From positions 1,178,001 to 1,242,000 of the forward strand of contig CP000474.1 in assembly GCA_000014925.1 (NCBI GenBank): a DNA stretch of 64,000 nucleotides, given 5' to 3'. Positions 15,048 to 23,769 of this stretch are shown here, piece by piece; position 1 is the first letter of the stretch; the number at the start of each line of letters is the position of its first letter. Source of the stretch: Paenarthrobacter aurescens TC1. Lineage in GTDB: Bacteria > Actinomycetota > Actinomycetes > Actinomycetales > Micrococcaceae. The notes below the pieces were generated by a model. That model made no database searches. It was given only the letters and a program-made list of their open reading frames with translations, and was not told where the DNA came from. The position numbers and the translations under genes were made by a program.

Positions 15048-16105
15048 GCTCCCGCCACGCTCTGGTATTCGGCGCCACGGGCCACATCGGAAAATGGCTG
15101 GTCCGCGAACTATTGCAGCGGGGCGTGACTGTCACAGCTGCCGTGCGCACGGAACATTCCTCTCAACGACTGGCGGAGTGGCTGGCGAAGCACGACGCGG
15201 GCGGGCGCCCAACTTTCGTCCTGGTGGACTTCAGTCTGGACGACCTCGGCCAGGATCCGGCGTCGAACGCTTTCAAGTCCGTGACCGAAGTCCATAACGT
15301 CGCTGGCGCATTTGCGTTCGGAATGACTGCCGAGGCTGCCCATGCCGCGAACGTGACCAGCGCCGAGCGCGTGGTTCGCTTTGCCGCGAAGCTGCCGGCG
15401 GTGACCAGGGTGGTGCATCTGTCCGGTTACCGGGTGGGGGGCCAGGACCCTGCCGAGGGGCCATGGGATGACTCCCGCCGCGCCAAAGACTACAAACGCC
15501 TGGGCGCCTACGAGGGGTCCAAGGTGGAGTCTGACGCCGTAGTGCAAGCAACCGCGCGTTCGCTGGGCGTTCCATTCACCATGGTCAACCCGGCCACCGT
15601 GATCGGGGATTCCATCAATGGTGAGTCCGGGCAAGTGTTGGGCCTCGCCACCACCGTGCTGGATCTCTTCCGTGGAAAGCTGCCCGTGCTGCCTGGCAAT
15701 CAGCGCACGTTCGTCCCAGTGGTCACAGCCGATTATCTGGCCTCCTTTATGGCGCTGGTCCCAAACAAGCCCGAAGCGGAAAATGCCTCCTACTGGGTAC
15801 TCGACGACGCCACGCCGCCGTTGCCGGAGCTACTGGGGATGCTCGGGAAGCACCTCAATGTCCGGGTCCCATGGTTCAAAATCCCTAGCGCCCTGCTGAA
15901 GAAACTGCCCGCAAAACTGACTGGGGCAGACCCGGAAACATTGTCGTTCCTGTCTGAAGATCGATATCCGACGGCGGCCGCGGTCGCCTTGGCGGAGGCT
16001 GGCGGATTGCACCACCCTCCTGTCGAGACCGCCTTGAAGCGCTGGGCCGACTACTTGGTGGCGGCCGAACCTGCCGCAAGAGAAGACCGCGTCGCCTCAA
16101 TGTAA
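15044..16105 (+). CDS. NAD(P)-dependent epimerase/reductase (extended SDR)
   Basis: 353 residues. The nucleotide-binding motif is VFGATGHIG at the N terminus, and the catalytic Tyr and Lys are in AYEGSK. The fold is that of extended short-chain dehydrogenases of the dihydroflavonol-reductase/epimerase group; the substrate is unknown. It is co-transcribed with the TetR gene and probably induced by the TetR ligand. Its last 55 bases overlap the end of the convergent ribokinase gene, an unusually long 3' overlap with both reading frames intact. Confidence 0.88.
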   Translation: MSSRHALVFGATGHIGKWLVRELLQRGVTVTAAVRTEHSSQRLAEWLAKHDAGGRPTFVLVDFSLDDLGQDPASNAFKSVTEVHNVAGAFAFGMTAEAAHAANVTSAERVVRFAAKLPAVTRVVHLSGYRVGGQDPAEGPWDDSRRAKDYKRLGAYEGSKVESDAVVQATARSLGVPFTMVNPATVIGDSINGESGQVLGLATTVLDLFRGKLPVLPGNQRTFVPVVTADYLASFMALVPNKPEAENASYWVLDDATPPLPELLGMLGKHLNVRVPWFKIPSALLKKLPAKLTGADPETLSFLSEDRYPTAAAVALAEAGGLHHPPVETALKRWADYLVAAEPAAREDRVASM

Positions 16106-16959
16106 TGTTCCAACGGCTTCAGTGCAGGCTGGGACGAAGCATCACGGACAGCATCCGCGCCCACGGCATTGGCCGCTGCCAAAGCATGCGAGTATTCCAA
16201 CCCGGACCGGAGCGCCAAGACCAATGCTGCACAGAAAGCATCCCCGGCTCCGATCGTGTTGGCGATCTCGGTGACCCGCACCGCCGGAGCCTCGGCCACC
16301 CGTTCGCCGTCGACGAAGATCGCCGAACCCTCGCCGCCGTAGGTGACGGCCACCAATGGTGCGTGGCGGAGTGCCGGGATGAGTTCATACTCGGTCTCAT
16401 TCACGATTACCAGGTCGCAGCGATCCAGCAACTCCGGGATGAGGGACATCGCGGGGGCCGCATTCAGTGCGAAGAATCCCTTGGCCCGGCGGGCGGCTTC
16501 AAGCACCACGTGCTGGTCCACTTCGAGTTGGCACAGGACGGCCTCGTCATCGTCGAAAGTGACACCGTCCACGTTCACTGCACCGTTGGCGCCCGGGCAC
16601 ACCACAATCTGGTTCTCGCCCTCACCGTCTACCAGCACCAGCGCCGTTCCTGTGGCAGCATCCGCCCGGGAAACGTCGTGGACGTCGACGCCGGCGGCCG
16701 CCATCGCGCTGAGCAGGTTCTGTCCCGCTTCGTCGTGGCCCACGGCCCCCACCATGCGGGAGCTTCCCGCGAGCCGGGCCGCGGCGACGGCCTGATTGGC
16801 GCCCTTGCCGCCGGGCTGCTGACGGAGAACGCCTCCGCCCACGGTTTCGCCCGGCGAGGGGAGACGGTTTGCTGTGGCGGTGATATCGAGGTTGATGCTG
16901 CCCATCACCGTGAGTGTGAGGGACGAAATGGGCGCAGAAGGCTGCAGGGACGTGCTCAT
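16051..16959 (-). CDS. rbsK: Ribokinase
   Basis: The start at 16959 is chosen: AAGGA lies just upstream and the family motif follows at once (TVMGSINLDITATANRLP). The frame is open 71 codons further upstream, but that part lies inside the GntR gene. About 302 residues. The sugar site is GGKGANQAVAAARLAG and the ATP/anion hole with catalytic Asp is GAGDAFCAALV. It phosphorylates ribose to ribose 5-phosphate. It lies 35 bases behind the GntR regulator and opposite the MFS and nucleoside hydrolase genes, so it likely handles ribose freed from nucleosides. Confidence 0.92.
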   Translation of the reverse strand: MSTSLQPSAPISSLTLTVMGSINLDITATANRLPSPGETVGGGVLRQQPGGKGANQAVAAARLAGSSRMVGAVGHDEAGQNLLSAMAAAGVDVHDVSRADAATGTALVLVDGEGENQIVVCPGANGAVNVDGVTFDDDEAVLCQLEVDQHVVLEAARRAKGFFALNAAPAMSLIPELLDRCDLVIVNETEYELIPALRHAPLVAVTYGGEGSAIFVDGERVAEAPAVRVTEIANTIGAGDAFCAALVLALRSGLEYSHALAAANAVGADAVRDASSQPALKPLEHYIEATRSSLAAGSAATK

Positions 16960-16994
16960 GAAAGGTCCTTTTCGGGGAATCAGCTCGGGGAGGG

Positions 16995-17768
16995 TCAGGA
17001 GGACTGGATAACGGAGAGATGCCCGGCTTTGGCGGCCACGAGGCATTTGGCCAGATAGAACGGGGAACCGTTCCGGCGGACGTATTGGGTGAGGACCAAC
17101 ACGGGATCGGAGGGGCGGAGTCCCAGTAACTTTGCGCGGCTGGGTCCGGCGGTGCTGAGGCTGATCTGGCATTCGCCGGGGCCAAGGGTTGCGCCGGGCA
17201 GTCCGCTGAGAACTTCCAGGAGTGTTGACGCGGGAAGCGTGGGAGCCTCCGCAGCTTCGGCCAGGGCCTCGGCTTCAGGGGTTGCCTGCGAGACGTTTTC
17301 CTGGAGGTGGGCCACAGGCTCGCCGTTCCGGATGAGCACGCTCTCCCAGAACCAGACGTCCTCTTCGGGCTGCACGCCGATGCCCGGCGCCACGAATTCC
17401 GACGCCGGCTGTTTGATGGCAGCTACCCGCTTGACCTGGATGTCCTGGTCCGGTCCGCCAAGAAGTTGATCGAAGGGGCGGATGTGTTCGATGCCGATGC
17501 GGGGCAGCGAATCGGCTACAAAGCGGCCAACTCCGCGGCGTGCCCGGGTGAGGCCGTCTTCTTCGAGCAACATCAGCGCTTCCCGGATCACGGTACGGCT
17601 GACATCCATCATGATGCCTAGCTCTGTCTCCGTGGGGAGCAAGGAACCTGGCGGCAGGATCTTGGTCCGGATCGCTTCGGCGATGCGCGAGTAGGCCGCG
17701 ACGCGCAAAGGTTGCCCCGGTTGGGTAGCGATGGGTCGGGACAGGAACTGGACGGCGTTGTCGGTCAA
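16995..17768 (-). CDS. GntR family regulator with UTRA domain
   Basis: 257 residues with a probable TTG start and GAGG upstream. The winged helix spans about residues 24-75 (YSRIAEAIRTKILPPGSLLP, then SRTVIREALMLLEEDGL). The UTRA effector domain follows (SVLIRNGEPVAHLQENV, then DPVLVLTQYVRRNGSPFYL). It is divergent from the MFS gene over a 134-base region that holds a dyad, and upstream of rbsK. A role as repressor of ribonucleoside uptake and cleavage, responding to ribose or a nucleoside, is inferred from position. Confidence 0.88.
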   Translation of the reverse strand: MTDNAVQFLSRPIATQPGQPLRVAAYSRIAEAIRTKILPPGSLLPTETELGIMMDVSRTVIREALMLLEEDGLTRARRGVGRFVADSLPRIGIEHIRPFDQLLGGPDQDIQVKRVAAIKQPASEFVAPGIGVQPEEDVWFWESVLIRNGEPVAHLQENVSQATPEAEALAEAAEAPTLPASTLLEVLSGLPGATLGPGECQISLSTAGPSRAKLLGLRPSDPVLVLTQYVRRNGSPFYLAKCLVAAKAGHLSVIQSS

Positions 17769-17836
17769 GGGTGCCTCACTTGAGATGGGTTACCGACACT
17801 GTACCGGATGACTGTGACAGGTTGCACAAGCTCGTA

Positions 17837-17850
17837 ATACATGCTTGTAT
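17837..17850. promoter_or_regulatory. Candidate GntR operator
   Basis: ATACATGCTTGTAT is a near-perfect 14-bp dyad (arms ATACA/TGTAT) midway between the divergent GntR and MFS genes. Confidence 0.45.
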
Positions 17851-17902
17851 AACAACTCACATCTCGTGGCGCCGCCCGCGCCCTCGGACAAAGGAGTTTG
17901 AT

Positions 17903-19354
17903 GTGAACATCCCCACCGCCACAGGCACGCAGGCTGTAGACCCGCAGGCCCCAGCCCCAGCGGACCCCAAGACAGCGACGGACCAGAGTCGCTTCCAAGG
18001 CAAAGCCGCCGCGCTGCTGATCGCCACGCTGGTCTTGGCCGTACTGGCGTTCCAGCTCAACGCCAGCATGATCACGCCCGCACTGCCACACATCGGCTCG
18101 TTCTTCGGCAAAACACCCGAGGCCGTGGCTCAAGTGCAGTCGATGTTCTTCCTCGCCGGCGCCATCGCCGGACCCGTGATCGGTCGCTGGAGTGACTTCA
18201 TCGGCCGTCGCAATGCACTCCTGTTGGTGCTGGCCATCATGGGTGCCGGTACCGTGCTGTGCATCTTCGCGCCCACCCTGCCGTTGCTGGTCACCGGACG
18301 CTTCATGCAAGGTGTTTCGAGCGCCATCTTCGCGCTCTCCTACATCGTCCTCAACGAGTACCTGCCCGCCCGACTCTTCGGCACCTCCATCGGCATCATC
18401 GCAGCGATCAACGGCGGCGTTGGCGGCGTGGATGGCTACTTCGGCGGACTCATGGCCGAGACCCTCGGCTTCCAGTCGATCTTCGTTGCCGTGCTCGTCC
18501 TGGCCGCGATCGCCGTCGTCTGCGTCTTCAAAGTAGTCCCGGGCGGTAAGGCTGCGGTTGCGCCGGGCCGGATGGACTGGTGGGGTGCGGGTTCCCTGTC
18601 CGTGTTCCTGGTGTTCATCACATACTTCGTGTCCACGGGTTCTTCGGCTGGGTGGACCTCGCCTGCAGCCCTTGGCCTGCTTGCCGGAAGCATCGCGTCC
18701 TTCACAGCCTTCTGGCTCATTGAAAAGAAGCGCGAAACCCCCCTCGTGGCAGTTCACCATCTCCGTTCACGCCAGGTGTGGCCCGTCATCGCCACCACTG
18801 TGCTGACGCTCGCCGGCATCTTCGCCATCATCAACTTCACCGTGGTGTTGCTGAGCCAGGACAAGGAAAACGGCTTCGGCCTGTCCGCTTCGGTCGCAGC
18901 CCTGCTGTTCCTCACGCCCGCAGCGCTCATCGGCCTCTTTGCTGCCCCGCTCGCAGGCTGGATCGCCGACCGCCGCGGCTGGATCAAGACGGTCCGCGTG
19001 GGCACCGCCACCAGCCTGGCCTGCGCGATCGTCGCGGCGCTCTTCGCCCACAACCAGATCGCAGTCCTCATCGCGATCGCTGCCCTGGGCATCTTCTACA
19101 ACGGCTTCTTCCTCACCGCCATCAACGGCCTGTCCGTGCTGCTCTCGCCCAAGGAAGCGCCGGCCGCGCTGCCGGGCATCAACGGTGCCTCCTTCGGCAT
19201 CGGGGCGAGCCTCGGCGTCGTGGTTGTTGCACCGTTCGCAGGCCAGGGCACCGCGGCCGGATACTCCGCAGCCCTCTGGATTTCGGTGTCCATTACGGCG
19301 CTTGCCTTCATTGTCAGCCTGTTCATCGCGGCCCCCAAGGGCGAAAAGATCTAA
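17903..19354 (+). CDS. MFS transporter, probable nucleoside or ribose uptake
   Basis: The GTG at 17903 is chosen because AAGGAG lies just upstream; the open frame reaches back to 17771 across the operator. The roughly 483-residue protein has about 12-14 hydrophobic helices. The loop motif GRWSDFIGRRNALL is the MFS signature between helices 2 and 3, and a second, GWIADRRGWIKTVRVG, begins the C-terminal half. It sits directly before the nucleoside hydrolase gene. The expected role is import of ribonucleosides; the family alone (DHA-like) would also allow export. Confidence 0.85.
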   Translation: MNIPTATGTQAVDPQAPAPADPKTATDQSRFQGKAAALLIATLVLAVLAFQLNASMITPALPHIGSFFGKTPEAVAQVQSMFFLAGAIAGPVIGRWSDFIGRRNALLLVLAIMGAGTVLCIFAPTLPLLVTGRFMQGVSSAIFALSYIVLNEYLPARLFGTSIGIIAAINGGVGGVDGYFGGLMAETLGFQSIFVAVLVLAAIAVVCVFKVVPGGKAAVAPGRMDWWGAGSLSVFLVFITYFVSTGSSAGWTSPAALGLLAGSIASFTAFWLIEKKRETPLVAVHHLRSRQVWPVIATTVLTLAGIFAIINFTVVLLSQDKENGFGLSASVAALLFLTPAALIGLFAAPLAGWIADRRGWIKTVRVGTATSLACAIVAALFAHNQIAVLIAIAALGIFYNGFFLTAINGLSVLLSPKEAPAALPGINGASFGIGASLGVVVVAPFAGQGTAAGYSAALWISVSITALAFIVSLFIAAPKGEKI

Positions 19355-19436
19355 CGCACGACGCCGGCACGCGGCTCCGGCGCGCCACCCACCGCAGCAT
19401 CACTACTGTCCGCTCCACCTGAAACGAGAGACCAAA

Positions 19437-20429
19437 ATGACCCAGCCCGCTCCCTTCTTCCTTGACTGCGATACCGGCATCGACGACGCCCTCGCCTTGG
19501 CCTACCTCCTGGCCTCCCCTCGGGCGGACCTTGTGGGCATCGGTACCGTCAGCGGGAACGTCAGTGCGGCAGGCGGGGCACGGAATACCCTAGACCTGCT
19601 GAACCTGGCCGGCCACCCGGACATCCCCGTGGCTGTCGGCGCGCATGATCCCCAGGTTGGATCTTTCCACGGCGGCGCTCCGCACGTCCACGGTGACAAC
19701 GGCATCGGCGGGGTAGATCTAGTCCCGTCGGTCCGTGAGCCCGTGAAGGTCACAGCCGCGGAGCTGCTGGTTCAATTGGCGCACAAATATGCGGGGGAGC
19801 TTCGCCTTGTGGCCATCGGCCCGTTGACCAACATCGCCGAAGCCCTGCGCCTGGAACCGAAACTGCCCGAGCTGATCGCCGAGGTCACCATCATGGGTGG
19901 CGCAGCACTCGCGCCGGGAAACATCTCACCCGTGGCGGAGGCCAACATCGCCAACGATCCTGAGGCTGCCGCCGAAGTCCTGGCCGCCGACTGGAACGTG
20001 ACGCTAGTACCCCTGGATGTCACCATGACCAACGTCCTGGAGGAAAACCACCGCCAGGAACTGCTCGCCACCGAGCACCCGGTCTCGCAGGCACTGGGCG
20101 AAATGCTTGGGTACTACTTCGGCTTCTACATCGACATTTTCGGCCGGGCTTGCTCGGCGATGCACGATCCTCTTGCTGCAGCCATCGCCGTCAGGGGAGT
20201 GGAGCTCACCCTGGCCCCGACTGTCCGGGTTCAGGTTGACACCACCGACGGACCCGGCCGCGGCCAGACGGTGTGCGATCTCCGTGGACAGTACGCCGGG
20301 TACCCGGAGCAGCGCGGAGCACGGTGCCGTGTGGTGCTGGAAATAGGGGAAGATTTCGCTCCGCACCTCCTCGGAACCATGCAGGCAGCCTGGCTTATAG
20401 AGGAACAGGCGGCGGCGCCTGTCGCCTGA
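19437..20429 (+). CDS. Inosine/uridine-preferring nucleoside hydrolase
   Basis: The ATG at 19437 begins the family-typical TQPAPFFLDCDTGIDDALAL; the frame is open far upstream inside the MFS gene but is not coding there. About 330 residues. The calcium/ribose site DCDTGIDD is at residues 10-17, and AMHDPLAAA near the C-terminal third carries the active-site His. The enzyme splits ribonucleosides to base and ribose, which supplies substrate for the divergent ribokinase. A terminator hairpin follows. Confidence 0.92.
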   Translation: MTQPAPFFLDCDTGIDDALALAYLLASPRADLVGIGTVSGNVSAAGGARNTLDLLNLAGHPDIPVAVGAHDPQVGSFHGGAPHVHGDNGIGGVDLVPSVREPVKVTAAELLVQLAHKYAGELRLVAIGPLTNIAEALRLEPKLPELIAEVTIMGGAALAPGNISPVAEANIANDPEAAAEVLAADWNVTLVPLDVTMTNVLEENHRQELLATEHPVSQALGEMLGYYFGFYIDIFGRACSAMHDPLAAAIAVRGVELTLAPTVRVQVDTTDGPGRGQTVCDLRGQYAGYPEQRGARCRVVLEIGEDFAPHLLGTMQAAWLIEEQAAAPVA

Positions 20430-20450
20430 CTGGCGGGAGACTGAGGTATC

Positions 20451-20485
20451 GACGACGACGGCGGCAGCGGCCCGCCGTCGTCGTC
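20451..20485 (+). terminator. Hairpin terminator after nucleoside hydrolase
   Basis: A perfect 14-bp GC-rich stem (20451-20464 and 20472-20485) with a 7-base loop, followed by CTCGTTT. Confidence 0.8.
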
Positions 20486-20514
20486 CTCGTTTAAGCCGTT
20501 GCCCCCGAAAGTGA

Positions 20515-21267
20515 CTACGCGTACATGAGCGAGCCGGGCGTAGTCAGCGTTTCACCGGTTTCCAGCCAGGTCTTGAGGCCCGAGAGGATCATGGGCCAGC
20601 CACCGTAGAGTTGGTCGTTCGCGCCTTCGCGGAGCTGATCGTGCGTGACGGTGAGGTGACAGGAATCGCCGACGGGCTCGATCTCCCAGGTGATCCGCGA
20701 CGTTCCCTCAGCCTTCACGTCCTCGCCCCACAGCGCGCGCATTGTTTGAACGAGCCGGCGTGGGGGATCCACCTCGATGTTCTCGCCCTCTCCGAGCGGC
20801 GCATCGGCTTTGACGTTGTGCATCTCGAAGCGGCTGCCCGGGGTCCAATCCGAGGTGAAGGTGTTGCCGAACTGGTATTTGCTGCGGATGTCGCTATTGG
20901 TGATGGCTTCCCAGAGCCGTTCCGGAGTGGTCTTGATGTAAATCTCGAAGATCTTTTCCATGGGACTTTCCAATCTGGATTTGAGGTCGCTGAGGGCAGC
21001 GGCCCATGGTTCTGCGTATTTACTCACCCAGCGATCGTGGATGAGGCGGATGGGAACCGGGTTCAGGAAGTGCAGCTTTTCGCGCCCCCGACGGCGGGTG
21101 ACCACCAACCCTGCGTCCTCCAACAGCTTGAGGTGCTTGGCAATGCCGAAACGGGTCATCTCGAACCGGGCTCCCAAGGCGGAGGCGGATTGGCCGTCCT
21201 CGCGGAACAGCTCATCGAGAAGTTCCCTGCGGGTTGCGTCTGCCAAGGCCTTGAACACTACGTCCAT
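20515..21267 (-). CDS. ArsR-type winged helix fused to SRPBCC (AHSA1) domain
   Basis: The start at 21267 gives the family N terminus MDVVFKALADATRRELLDEL; upstream in-frame residues look non-coding. 250 residues. The winged helix spans 1-95 (SALGARFEMTRFGIAKHLKL, then VVTRRRGREKLHFLNP). The AHSA1/SRPBCC lipid-like-binding domain runs from about 108 (IYIKTTPERLWEAITN, then GGWPMILSGLKTWLETG). Fused ArsR-SRPBCC regulators are common in actinobacteria and may sense a hydrophobic ligand. A TATTCT box lies 6 bases before the ATG, which suggests a leaderless transcript. Confidence 0.9.
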   Translation of the reverse strand: MDVVFKALADATRRELLDELFREDGQSASALGARFEMTRFGIAKHLKLLEDAGLVVTRRRGREKLHFLNPVPIRLIHDRWVSKYAEPWAAALSDLKSRLESPMEKIFEIYIKTTPERLWEAITNSDIRSKYQFGNTFTSDWTPGSRFEMHNVKADAPLGEGENIEVDPPRRLVQTMRALWGEDVKAEGTSRITWEIEPVGDSCHLTVTHDQLREGANDQLYGGWPMILSGLKTWLETGETLTTPGSLMYA

Positions 21268-21273
21268 GGGCTC

Positions 21274-21279
21274 AGAATA
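21274..21279 (-). promoter_or_regulatory. Leaderless -10 box TATTCT
   Basis: On the minus strand TATTCT ends exactly 6 bases before the ATG at 21267; no Shine-Dalgarno is visible. Confidence 0.5.
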
Positions 21280-21694
21280 GGTGACTGTTTGGTCACGTGT
21301 CAATGGGTTGCCGCCAGGTCGCTGGAACCCTGCGAAATCGCCGTTCCTGTCCCGACGTATCCGCAAGCTTCCGGCGTTCTCGGTGCTCCCGCGCCCCGGT
21401 TTCCAGGTTCTCCGCACGCTTCCCGCGATCTCGGTGAGACAGGCTAATTCCGATAGTTTCCATTTTCGTCCGGAAAGTTACGTGATCCATCGCCCATTCA
21501 TGCCCGCTGCCACTGGGATCCATCCCTCCGAAAGTCGCGTGGTTTCGCCCTAATCCACGCTCCTATTGCTCTCCGGGTTACTCGTGAGTTTCCGATACCA
21601 ACCTGTTGTTATTGCGTAAACTTTACGATAGTTTCTCTCTGTGATGTGCGTCGCACTGTTGTTCAGGGCGACGAAGGCCGAGTGAAGGACAACG
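21280..21694 (+). promoter_or_regulatory. Long upstream region of the GH42 operon with LacI-like operators
   Basis: This 415-base gap holds no credible gene. CGTAAA-C-TTTACG (21615-21627) is a perfect 13-bp palindrome of the type bound by LacI-family repressors. Two GATAGTTTC elements follow one another, near 21453 and 21627; the first is succeeded by a GGAAAGTTAC element. The same AGTTTC half-site recurs near 36,840 and 39,860. AAGGA at about 21685 serves the GH42 start. The left half is AT-poor and featureless to me. Confidence 0.6.
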
Positions 21695-23758
21695 ATGACC
21701 ATCCACCCTGAGGATTTGCGGACTGCCGAGGCGCGGCTGCAGCAACTGCATCAACGAATAGGCGGCATTGCGTACGGCGGGGATTACAACCCCGAGCAAT
21801 GGCCGCGCGAAGTCTGGCTCGAGGACGCCAAGCTCATGCAGCAAGCAGGAGTGAACCTGGTGACCTTGGCTGTCTTCGCGTGGAGCCGCTTGGAAATCAG
21901 TGACGGCGTTTTCGACTTCGGCTGGCTGGATGACGTCATGGACCTCATGCACCAGCACGGCATCGGCGTGGACCTGGCCACACCCGACGCTGTACCGCCG
22001 GCATGGCTTGTTGAGCAGCACCCGGACATGATGCCGGAACGAGCCGACGGCAGCATCTTCGGTTTCGGATCCCGGCAGCACTTTGACGTTTCCCACCCCG
22101 TGTACCGGGCCAAGTCGCTGGCTTTGGCGGAGAAGATGGGGGAGCGCTACGCCAAACATCCCGCGCTCCGAATGTGGCATGTGGGCAACGAATACGGTCC
22201 GGTATCCTACGGTCCGTGGGCCGAGAAAGCGTTCCGGGCGTGGCTGCAGCGGAAGTACTCCTCACTGGATGAGCTGAACGAAGCCTGGAGCACCGCGGTA
22301 TGGGGCCAACTCTACACAGACTGGAACCAAGTCCGTGTCCCAGCGCAGCCCCGCACATGGTCCAACCCCTCGCGCCGACTGGATTTCCACCGCTTCACCT
22401 CGGAGAGCATGCTGGAGCACTTCACGGCAGAACGGGACATTCTCCGCCGGCACAGCCCGGACCTGCCGATCGTCACCAACTTCATGCGCTTCTACAAGAC
22501 CAACGACTACTGGGCCTGGGCTGCAGAAGAAGACGCTGTTGCACTGGATATCTACCCGGACCCACGCGAAGACGACGCTCACGTCGCCGCCGCGTTGAAC
22601 TTCGACCTCATGCGCTCACTCCGCCAGGGCCAGCCGTGGATGGTCATGGAGCAAGCTACCGGCGCGGTTAGTCAGTGGTCCGTCAACGTGTCCAAGCTTC
22701 CCGGCAAAATGCGCCTGGGTTCATATCAAGCCATAGCCCAGGGCGCCGATTCCATCCTCTTCTTCCAATGGCGCCAAGCCAAGGGTGGGACTGAGCGCTA
22801 CCACTCTGCCATGGTCAACCACGCTGGTCCGAATACACGGATCTTCCGTGAAGTCTGCGGGCTGGGAGAGGAACTCAATGCGTTGGGGGACCTGACCGGT
22901 ACCCGTTCCACGGCTCACGTGGCCATCGTTTTCGACTGGGACTGCTGGTGGGCCTTGGAACTGGGCAACTCGCCCCGCTCCGACCTGAATTATGCGCAGG
23001 AGGTCCTGCGTTTCTACCGGCCACTGTTCGATGCCAACATCACCGTTGACTTGGTCAATGCCAACAGCGACCTTTCCGCGTACAGCGTGGTGATCATGCC
23101 GGCGTCGTACCTCCTTACGGACCTCGCCGCCCGGCGGTTCGAAGACTATGTGTCCGACGGCGGACGACTGGTGGTCTCGTACCTCTCCGGCATCGTGGAC
23201 CAGAACAACACCATCCGGCTGGGCGGCTACCCCGGCGCTTTGCGGAACGTTTTGGGCGCGTGGAGCGAGGAAATGCATCCGCTCGCCGGGGACGGCGAAC
23301 AAGTAAAACTCTCAACGCCCGACGGCGGAACGTCCTCCGCCACTTACTGGACTGAGCATCTGCACGCCGAAACTGCAGACGTCGTGGCCAGTTACACATC
23401 CGGGCGCTTGGCGGGAACCCCGGCTGTCACGCGCAATTCCTTCGGTGAGGGATCGGCGTTGTACCTATCGGCACGCGTTGATGAAGGCTTGTTGAACCAG
23501 CTCCTCTACGACGAACTTCTCGCCGCCGGTGTGGAACCGGAACTGAAGGCGCCTACGGGAGTCCAGGCCCGCCGTCGTGCCGGCAAAAGCGTCGACGGCA
23601 CCAGCAGAAGTTTCCTCATGGTGCTCAACCACAACGACGCGCCTGCCAGCGTGGACGTCCTCGACGGCGGCACTGACCGACTCACCGGAGGCGCGGTTCG
23701 GGGGTTGGTTGAGCTCCCTGCGAACGGCGTCCTGATTCTCGACGAAACAGCAGGATAG
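21695..23758 (+). CDS. Beta-galactosidase, glycoside hydrolase family 42
   Basis: 687 residues, normal for GH42. It begins with the family motif GGIAYGGDYNPEQWP. The acid/base Glu is 166 in WHVGNEYGP and the nucleophile Glu is about 319 in MVMEQATG. The trimerisation domain (about 400-610) and a small C-terminal beta domain follow. There is no signal peptide, so it acts on galactosides brought in by the ABC importer encoded 11 bases downstream. A palindromic operator upstream suggests repression by a LacI-type protein. Confidence 0.93.
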   Translation: MTIHPEDLRTAEARLQQLHQRIGGIAYGGDYNPEQWPREVWLEDAKLMQQAGVNLVTLAVFAWSRLEISDGVFDFGWLDDVMDLMHQHGIGVDLATPDAVPPAWLVEQHPDMMPERADGSIFGFGSRQHFDVSHPVYRAKSLALAEKMGERYAKHPALRMWHVGNEYGPVSYGPWAEKAFRAWLQRKYSSLDELNEAWSTAVWGQLYTDWNQVRVPAQPRTWSNPSRRLDFHRFTSESMLEHFTAERDILRRHSPDLPIVTNFMRFYKTNDYWAWAAEEDAVALDIYPDPREDDAHVAAALNFDLMRSLRQGQPWMVMEQATGAVSQWSVNVSKLPGKMRLGSYQAIAQGADSILFFQWRQAKGGTERYHSAMVNHAGPNTRIFREVCGLGEELNALGDLTGTRSTAHVAIVFDWDCWWALELGNSPRSDLNYAQEVLRFYRPLFDANITVDLVNANSDLSAYSVVIMPASYLLTDLAARRFEDYVSDGGRLVVSYLSGIVDQNNTIRLGGYPGALRNVLGAWSEEMHPLAGDGEQVKLSTPDGGTSSATYWTEHLHAETADVVASYTSGRLAGTPAVTRNSFGEGSALYLSARVDEGLLNQLLYDELLAAGVEPELKAPTGVQARRRAGKSVDGTSRSFLMVLNHNDAPASVDVLDGGTDRLTGGAVRGLVELPANGVLILDETAG

Positions 23759-23769
23759 GGAGGCGAACC

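Noticed and set aside
18939..19436. Upstream extension of the nucleoside hydrolase frame
   Set aside because: It runs through the MFS coding region in another frame; the Ser/Arg/Pro-rich residues are typical of shadow frames.
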